In this document: positions 56,034 through 64,000 of the stretch, one piece after another
Layout of the letters: every line of letters starts with the position of its first letter
Position numbering within the stretch: position 1 is the first letter of the stretch
Assembly: GCA_021613535.1 (NCBI GenBank)
Contig: CP075492.1
Span: 4,154,001 to 4,218,000 of the forward strand
DNA: 64,000 nucleotides
DNA from: Adineta vaga
Taxonomy: Eukaryota > Rotifera
Direction of reading: 5' to 3'
Made by a program: the position numbers and the translations under genes
The notes under the pieces: model-generated
What the model was told of the DNA's origin: nothing
The model's input: only the letters and a program-made list of their open reading frames with translations
The model's database searches: none

Positions 56034-58306
56034 TTATTTAGATAGTATAGACATAGTTCTTTGCGATTGTTTATCAGATGTTAAATTTGAATTTGTTGCC
56101 ATTTGTTTTTTATCTGTTAATGTCACAACATTACTTGCTTTTTCTGTTAATGGTGTTCGTTTAGTTGTCTTTCTATTTTGTCCATCACCATTACCGCCAC
56201 TTCTGTTACTTTCATTGGATGAAAGTCCAGTTGGTGATCCTAATGATTCATCGAGTGATTTCATTAATTTACTTGTATTTGATCCTTTTAATTTTTTAAT
56301 ATGCCAAACATGCATATGTCGATCGAGACTACCACTAGCGAGAAGAAACTCCATAGAATTTCCACATTGAGCAAGAGCTGTACATTGAACAGCACGTGTA
56401 TGTGCACGTCGTTGAACATGAAGTTTATCTCCATTGATTGCTGAATAAAGACGAATATCACGATTATCCAATGGAATAGCAAGAATATCGTGTGATAATG
56501 ATATACGATTGCACGGTGAAACACATTCAAGTGAAATTAATGGTGAACAACTTGTTGAACGTGAATCCCATATATGAACAAATCCATCATCGGATGATGA
56601 AACAAGACGATCATTACCAAGAAATAAAGCAGAATTAACAGCTTTTGTATGACCATTAAATATTTGAACTGAATGACTAAGAGTTCGACAATCCCATAAA
56701 CGAAATGTTCCATCACCTAATAAAAAAAAACAATAAAATAAAACATATAAAAATCGAACTATTAATAGAGATAATGACCTTGTCTTACATTGTTTCTCAT
56801 AAATATTTACTTATCACTACAATCATTGTTTCCATTCTTAGATGGCATATAATCAAACAAATGTAAACAAAATATTTTGTATCTATCATGCATTAAATAT
56901 TTACCCTTTTGCCTTATGTATTATATTTTCTCTGCTTGAATTCATCACAGGAAACATTTGTTTGTATCTTCAGGATATCAATCTAGATTCGACCTAATTT
57001 TTTTCCGGCATTCCTTTTTATTTAACATAGGAAGTCCATTAAAAAAAGGCACTTTCTACATAGTCCAGTACACTTGTTTCTTGATGAAAATCTGTTTTTT
57101 CACAAGCTTAGCTTAGTATTATATAAATAGCTCTTTTGTTTTCGTATCTTAATCTCAATTTCAAAATAATCTCATATCTAAGATTAGTGATGAAAGAAAC
57201 TATGCATTCAAACTTTTGTTTTAAAGACATAGTATAAACTTACGTGAGGAAGTAATAACAAGTGGTTTTGTTTGATGGCAAGAGACATAAGTTAATTCTC
57301 CATCATGTCCATAAAGTGTTCGTAGTGATGTTCCCGTTTCAATCTATTTATATTGTTTATATATAGAAGAATGAATGAATGAAAGACTTCTTTAATTGAC
57401 AAACCTGCCAAAGTGTTGCACTTCTATCCCATGAAGCAGAGACAATTTGATCACGTTGAAGCCAATCTGCACACGATAAAACATCATCACAGCGTAATGT
57501 TGACAATGGACTCCGAATTGTTTGTGTAATCACTTCATTGTCTTCATCATCATCGTCTTTATTATCATCGAGATTATATTTCCAAACATGAACTTCATGA
57601 TCTCCACTTGCTGTTGCAACTAGATCATGATCAAAAGATCCAAATCGGCATGAATTAACACTTCCACGATGACCTTGATATTGTAAAAGAGGACGTCCTG
57701 TTTTTCTCGACCAAATAACAGATGTTTTATCAGCTGAAGCTGAACCAAAAAAACGATCATCTGAACCACCAATCTAATTATTAAATATGATAATAAAGGC
57801 AGAATAATAAACAAAATAGCGAACCTGAACATCCCAAATAACATCTCGATGTTGATCTGTTGATGAAAAAATTAAATCATCTGATGGATTTCCTGTTCGT
57901 AGTACGACTCGATTTTTAATCATTGGAAATATATTTGCTGCACGAAGTTTACTCGTTGTGGTTACATGTGGTTGATTTTGATGATTTAATCCACCATAGC
58001 GTTCTAATTCTTTCCGTAATGCAACATTCTCTAATAAAACAGCTTCAAATTCTTTTTCCACTTGACGTAATAATTGACGAAGGCGAACTTTTGATGCAGA
58101 TGGATTTTCCAATGAAGATAAACAAAGATTTGTTACACCAAGTAATGGATCAACATTACTGGTTTCAATTGATGTATTTAATGGATCTGAAGTTTCACCA
58201 AGCATTGTTGCACATCTGAAACGAATCATTCGAATGATATGATCATATTTCTTGTTAACACATACTTCTGACGAATAGTAGCTAGTTTTTGTCGTGGATC
58301 TGACAT
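56034..58306 (-). CDS. WDR37: WDR37 (WD40 scaffold)
   Basis: Five in-phase exons (58306-58266, 58215-57825, 57773-57405, 57343-57244, 56716-56034) encode 527 residues. The N-terminal helix has the WDR37 signature LLGVTNLCLSSLENPSASKVR and RQLLRQVEKEFEAVLLENVALR (about 35-80). Seven WD40 repeats follow: HRDVIWDVQ, GSASADKTSVIW, LLQYQGHRGSVNS, TASGDHEVHVWKY, SASWDRSATLW, LYGHDGELTY, SSRDGTFRLWDCR, FNGHTKAVNSA, SSSDDGFVHIWD. The tail is Ser/Thr/Lys-rich and longer than in vertebrates. WDR37 binds PACS1/PACS2 and affects ER calcium. The fourth intron (56717-57243, 527 bases) is unusually long for this genome. Confidence 0.92.
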
Positions 58307-61300
58307 TATAATACAAAATGAATTAGATTTATTTGTTTAATAAAGAATTTCTTTTTTTCAACCATTATATCGAAAAGAATAACACCCGGAACAAAGAACA
58401 GGCAGGAAACCTTGACAAGAATATGACGAGAAAAAACTGTCTATTGATGATTGAATCGTTCGTCAACTCGGTCGTGTCTGGATCAATGAGCGGCACTTTT
58501 CGATGTCATGGGAGAACAAGAGAAAGAAGGAGAGATATTTCGTCCAAATTATCTATCTGTCTCTCTTCTTATCAATGTTAGTAATAACGAGTGTTATTTT
58601 TACGTTCGAACAGCTTTTATTGTTCGTAGATGTTTTTCTCTTTAGAGAAAAACGACAGACTTGACAGGACGATACTTTACAGAGGAAAATATCTTTTCTT
58701 ACAGGCATAGATAAGATGCACAAACACAGGCATATTTCCTTTATTCGACAGGAAGAGAAAATGAGGAGGAAAACAGTTTCATCTGCCCTTTCATTAGTTT
58801 CATATTCCGAGTAGTAAGAAATGTTCTATAATAATGCTGATTAATTATTTATGATAATAATAATAAACAGATTCATTTAGATCTTAAATACGACTTTTTA
58901 TATCACAAAAACATCATCGAATCTTAACTATGATAGATGTAACGAAAAAGAGAAGCTAATCAATTCTATTTTATACATGCAATTCAAGTAGGAGAGAAAA
59001 AAGAGCAATACTATAGATAAGCTCAAAATGAATATCTATTTATCAATAATAGATTTTTTTCAATGAGTATCATTGAAAAGCAACAAAAAAAATGGAAAGA
59101 AAGAAGGAAAAATGAGACGAGTCAATTAAATGAAGATCATCGAGGGTGGTGAACATAATTGTCGAATCAGATATCTTCTTAAAATGTGTATTGAAAATGA
59201 CAGACTAATGTGTGGCGACAACTATAGTCTATCTTATCTATGACAAATGTTTTCTCTTCAGAAGATGTCAAAAATAATGATAAATTATTATAGAATCAAT
59301 GACCTTTAAAGTTGATAGCTTATGGTATTTAGTCTATTAATCAAATCGAACAATTTTTTTTTGTCAAAGTTTTCCTACATGAATAATAACACTTAAAAAA
59401 ATGGATGTTTTTCAATGTCCATAATTCGACATTTTCAGATTATATGAAAAGGAGATCAATATGTTTAATATCATGAATGAACATCAGAATGTATATTACC
59501 GTAGTAATCTTGATACACATGGTTGAGATATTTTATGATTAAGATCGAAATTAATCGGTCAATATAAACTATAATTTCACGCGAATGAAAATTTTATTGT
59601 ATATATTCAAGACATGTCTATGCTGTAAAATTAAATTATAAATCTTCGAAATCATCTAGTTCCTAATAAAATAACATTTGCAAATATGTTCTTGAAAATT
59701 TGTCGTTCATATTAATCAAGTCATTTTTCTAACTTCACAAACAATCAAAATCCTAAACGATAACGTTTGCATTGCATGAGATGTAGAAACGGAAATGAAT
59801 AGTAACGAAAGACAAACATATATTGAAGGACTATTGCATGGCTCAAGCAGGAAATAGCTAAAGGTTAAATTCACTCAATTGAACCAACAATCGAAATAAT
59901 TCCTAAAACTTCTGCATCAATCTAGATTTTCAATTTATTTTATAAATAAAATTATCATAAACTTTTCGAAAGAAATTTATATACGAGATTTAATATTCAT
60001 CAAAATTAAGTTTGCTTATTTTAATCTATTCTTAAAGCAAAAAAAACTCTCTTCTACATGATTGATTTCCATGTTTCTCTAAAATTCTTTTGAAAAATGA
60101 CAAAAGATTAATTTATTCCATAATCATGTTGACGAACATGAATTTTTTTTGTGTCAAATTGACATGTCGAATGAGGTTTTAATTTGTAATTAGATTGTTA
60201 TTTAAACGTCTATATGCATCAACTTGAAATGACGTTGTACTGTTCATTACGGTGTCAACTGTACAAAAGTGGTCGGATAATGATTTTGAAAAAACTTCTT
60301 TCATTCTACATGTAAGTAGAAATGTCTCAAATTTTTTTTCTTCTTCAGTCAATGTCGGTCAAAAAAAAACTCATTTTTTTCTTCTTCTTCTTTTCTCACA
60401 CACGTTCGTTACTCGGCCAGTTCAACTCCGCACTCACTTTACATATACTTTTGACTTATTCTCTCGTCTTTTTTCTCTCTTTCTCCTGTTCAAATGGACA
60501 CGCAATTTAAAGTCGAATAAGAGCGATAGAGAGGAAAAAAAATGAACGCATACAATGCATATATCACAACATCAGCTTCATATGTAATACAGGTACATCA
60601 TTATTTCGTATTTCTTTTTACTTCTCTCCTCAGAAATATTGTGGATTAATCTCAGTCATTTTTCTGTGTATTTGTAGACATTGATTTTCTTTTTGTTAAA
60701 GATGAAAAGATATGTTAATAGTAGATAGGTCATCTAATGAATGCGTTTCGTTTGTAGAATGATCATCAATATTGAGAGAAGGATTTGTCTCTTGTACAGG
60801 AAGAAAATTCATTGAGATGAGTTCAGTTTATCAAATGAGAATACGAGAAGTATATGACTCGATGTTTTATTAGCTTATTTCAATGAGTTTATGATATAAA
60901 TGTAAGTATCGTTTTGAAAAATGGATAAATGATGGTGATCAATTATATCAATGAATATTGATAGAAGTTAAAGTAATGTAAGTCAATATCGAAATAAACT
61001 CTTTGTAATGTTGTAAAATATTGTTTTACATTAAAATCTGGCGACAGTTGTACTCATTTCTTTTTACAAGAGTATTATTACAAACATCAGATTGAACAAG
61101 TTATTTAATGGAATGTTATTATAAGAAAGAAAGAGAAACTCAAAGAACATAACTTTATTTATTCAATTCAAAGATACGTTTCCCAAGCGATACATTTATG
61201 TTCTTGTTCATGTCATTCTTTTCAGTGAACTCATCGTCTCACTTGGTGGTATTCCCAGCAGATGTATATATACACATGGAAGACCTTCCGACCTTCATTC

Positions 61301-62675
61301 TTTTTCGCAGACTCATTAGAATTACTATTCTTTTTCTTTCTTCTCATTTTTTTTCTTTTTTCGGCACACGTACCACTTATATCTTCAAGGTTTTTTACTC
61401 TCGGTACCAGTACACAGATGCTCTATAAAAAGCTATTAGAGTGGGTCACCCAATTATTATCTTTTCCTACACATAACGCTAAGAAAAAAAAATGCTCAAG
61501 TAAGAAAAAGAAGAAGAAGAAGAAAAAAAAGATTACATCATGAGAGACCTTGTATTCACGCCTACATGAGTTTCTATGTATTTCAATTCGAACTAATTTA
61601 ATTCCCGATTTTTTTTCTCAGGAAAAAATGTGTTTAAGAAATAACTTGTTTAACACGATTCTCGTTTTCTTTTTTTCTCCATTGAATATATTATATAAAA
61701 CAATACGCCTTATCAGATTGTTTCATTCATAGGTATGTGTACTGGAGATTAAAAAATCGACATGTATATGTAGATGAGGAGAGTAAAAGAGAAAACAAAT
61801 GATATTGAGAGAAGAAACTGTGTACATGTGTGAGATATCATTCGTTATCTTATTATTTGTTTGAGAATTAAATCAAGAGATGAATATTTTCGCATTCACT
61901 TTCATATGAACATTGACATCAACTTAATCATTTTTATCGTTTTTTTGCTTAAGACGATGAAGTTATTTGGTATGACCATCACACATTCGTTCATTTTTCT
62001 TATTTGCTTTACGTTTTCTTTTTCGTCTTCTAGACAGACTATCGGTCATTTTCTTTCTCTTTCTCTCTCTATCTCTCTCCCCGTTCATATCCATCTATCG
62101 TTAACGTCATAGACATTCGTCGTTGTTATTGTGATGTTCATCATCTATGCACCTTCGAAAACGAAAGAATAGGACAACGAACATCTTATCTTTCGTTGTC
62201 CAATATTGAGGTTAACAAATAGAACTTTCTTTCATAGACGACTCATCCGTTTTCTTTTTCTGTTTGCTACTGTTGCTTAAATTGAGAATGATGCAATAGT
62301 TATAACTAACAGGTGCCTCTTTTGTTTGATTCTTTGAATATTTCTTTCTTTTTTTTTTCAAGAATATCGTTCAATGATGGACATGAGTTTGCTTTGTTTT
62401 TATTGCCCCAGACGGACAACGCGACTGACCGATTGTATATCGTTTCTTTCTTCTCACCTTCGCCCAAGAGCTACATTGAACCGATTGATAAAGAGTGAAA
62501 GTAAATAAATCGACTAGAGTATAGAATCATATTACGACAAAGCGTGTTCGTGATTGTAATCAATTTCTTTAACGAAAAAATCTCTTTCTAGACAGCAGTT
62601 AAATATGTAAGTTGAGATTGAGATAAAGTATGAGTTTATCTTTACTTTCAGATGGTTAAGTAGAAAATTTTTCTG
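58307..62675. other. 4.4-kb intergenic region, no gene seen
   Basis: Divergent spacer between WDR37 (minus) and SHANK (plus). Only low-complexity frames (Phe/Ser/Leu- or Lys-rich) occur, at 60252-60545, 61198-61543 and 61861-62112; an AAG tract lies at about 61500-61530. Polypyrimidine tracts (61640-62100) could include untranslated SHANK exons, but none can be placed. Confidence 0.4.
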
Positions 62676-64000
62676 ATGGAAAGTGAAATTCTTCAAACAA
62701 ATACAATGCAACATCAACAAGATGAAAAAGATGATAGTGGAATTGAACAAGACAATAGTTTTATTTATATACGAATTGCTATCGAAGATTTAAATTTACA
62801 AAAAGTACTTAAATTTAATCTTGATGATACTGTTTGGAGTGCAAAACAAAAAGTTTTACAAGTTCTTGTTCGAGTAAGAAGCAATATGATATGTTCGGTT
62901 TGATTTATATTTGATTATTTTGTAGGAATTAATCGATGGATTAAATTTTGGATTATACCTACCGCCGAGTAATGGTCGAGCGGGAAAATTTCTTGATGAA
63001 TCTCGTTGTTTAAGAGAATATCCATTAAGTGGATCTGTTAGTTATCTTGAAGTAAGGAATATCTTTGAAAGAGAACCAAAAAATAAAGACGAAGATTTAT
63101 TTGTTTTAGTTTAAATATAAACGACGAGTTTATAAAGCAATTCATCTTGTACAGAAAAATTTGAATTCAAAAGTAAGTCGTCGAATGATTTGAATGAAAG
63201 ATTTTGAATTGATGAGATATGATAAATTTAGATTAGTACAAAGAAATTTATCGAATGTGTCAAAACAAATCAAGTTTCAAAAGTGTCGAGATATTTAGAA
63301 AAAGGATTTGATCCAAATTTTCATCTTTCTAATGATGGTAAGTTCATGAAGTTTACATAGTAGAAGACTTTCAAGAAGACAACGATGAACTATTTATATA
63401 TAATTATAATAAAAAAAAAGAATCATTTCGAAGTCAGGGTTAAACGAATCGATATAACTAACTTCACTTCCACTTCTCTATCTTATATAAGAGTTCATAA
63501 TGACATGCACTTGATAAACAATACGATGAGAGGTTTGAATAAGTACATACTTCTCAAGTTTTGCCTCATATCAATCAACACTGCCTAGAGACATTTGGAT
63601 TTTTCAAAAGAAATAGTTCGCTGATAAGCAACGTGTTTGTTAATTTAGAAACTGCATTATCATGTGCATGTGTTGATTTACTCGAACCTCGATCAATGAT
63701 AATGACCTTGGTCAATGGTGGTGCTCATCTCGACTTTCGAACGCGTAATGGTGGTTTAACACCACTACATAAATCAGCTATACATTATCGAAAAGAATCG
63801 ATTGTCGTAAGTTGTATTGTTTATTTTTGTCAATCCATAGAAATTTTCTTTTTTCTTATTCAAACTAGACACTTCTTGAGCTTGGTGCTTCACCCAATGT
63901 TTATGATGAGAAAGGTTTAACTCCACTCTATCATACAGTTTTAAATAAACAATCGGAATCCATTAATGATTCAGCATATTGTTGTCAATTATTATTGCAA
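62676..64000 (+). CDS. SHANK: SHANK scaffold protein, 5' part
   Basis: Exons 62676-62873, 62926-63051, 63110-63172, 63232-63337, 63649-63806 and 63869-64000 (runs off the window) are in phase and give about 261 residues. The SPN (Shank/ProSAP N-terminal) domain has IYIRIAIEDLNLQKVLKFN and DTVWSAKQKVLQ, then ELIDGLNFGLYLPPSNGRAG, KFLDESRCLREYPL and YLEFKYKRRVYK. Ankyrin repeats begin: RYLEKGFDPNFH, NGGAHLDFRTRNGGLTPLHKSA and LLELGASPNVYDEKGLTPLYH. SHANK is a postsynaptic-type scaffold; the SPN domain folds onto the ankyrin repeats and binds Ras/Rap. SH3, PDZ and SAM regions lie outside. A TTTCAG acceptor sits about 25 bases before the ATG. Confidence 0.93.

Noticed and set aside
58307-62675. 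tRNA, rRNA or transposon in the long spacer
   Set aside because: No tRNA-like box A/B pair, no terminal repeats and no transposase-like frame found by eye.

Overview
This window is AT-rich metazoan genomic DNA, most likely from a bdelloid rotifer. The genes are animal genes with very short GT-AG introns (mostly 46-65 bases). They include SHANK, WDR37, cyclin C, FKBP8, GRAMD1/Aster, CDC50/TMEM30, ZMAT5 and mitochondrial ribosomal protein S26. Among them sit genes of bacterial type (an MgtC family membrane protein and a CitMHS_2-like carrier) and an arginine-type mono-ADP-ribosyltransferase, a mixture typical of bdelloids. Several ATGs directly follow a TTTTAG or TTTCAG acceptor with no nearby upstream exon, as expected if spliced-leader trans-splicing is used. 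The organism call is an inference; no ribosomal or mitochondrial marker is present.

Layout. 0-5 kb: 3' end of an NATD1-like acetyltransferase gene, MRPS26 only 32 bases downstream, a decayed HSP70/BiP pseudogene, and an AADAC/HSL-type lipase. 5.9-8.2 kb: an unusual ubiquitin-deiodinase fusion gene with two in-frame UGA codons and a SECIS element in its 3' UTR. 9.3-11.2 kb: the ADP-ribosyltransferase. 13.0-17.6 kb: a minisatellite of about 49 copies of a 93-base unit with higher-order structure. 18.8-26.8 kb: CDC50, a 16-exon GRAMD1 gene with an alternative first exon, and ZMAT5. 27.6-29.9 kb: a second, inverted copy of the ubiquitin-deiodinase selenoprotein gene, again with both UGA codons and a SECIS. 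30.7-39.4 kb: two small genes, FKBP8, a CitMHS_2-like transporter preceded by its own decayed duplicate, and a secreted Ig-domain protein. 42-47 kb: an SLC35F-like carrier and the MgtC fusion. 47.5-51.9 kb: a compact same-strand run of a RING protein, a Deltex-type E3 ligase, cyclin C and a GNAT acetyltransferase. 52-58.3 kb (minus strand): an unrecognised type I membrane protein and WDR37. 62.7-64 kb: the 5' part of SHANK, cut by the window end.

The main discovery is the pair of ubiquitin-deiodinase genes. Each encodes an N-terminal domain of about 225 residues, a ubiquitin domain ending in LRLRGG, an acidic linker, an in-frame UGA at codon 412, a long conserved linker, and an iodothyronine-deiodinase-like thioredoxin fold in which UGA at codon 565 sits exactly at the catalytic selenocysteine. 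Both 3' UTRs fold into a type 2 SECIS (ATGA/TGAT core, AAA bulge, extra apical stem). The region after the first UGA differs between copies mainly at synonymous sites, so it is translated. The first UGA is therefore either a second selenocysteine or a programmed readthrough site.

Exon boundaries were assigned by hand from reading frame, GT-AG sites and family similarity; all spliced models keep phase. Single-base errors in boundaries are possible.
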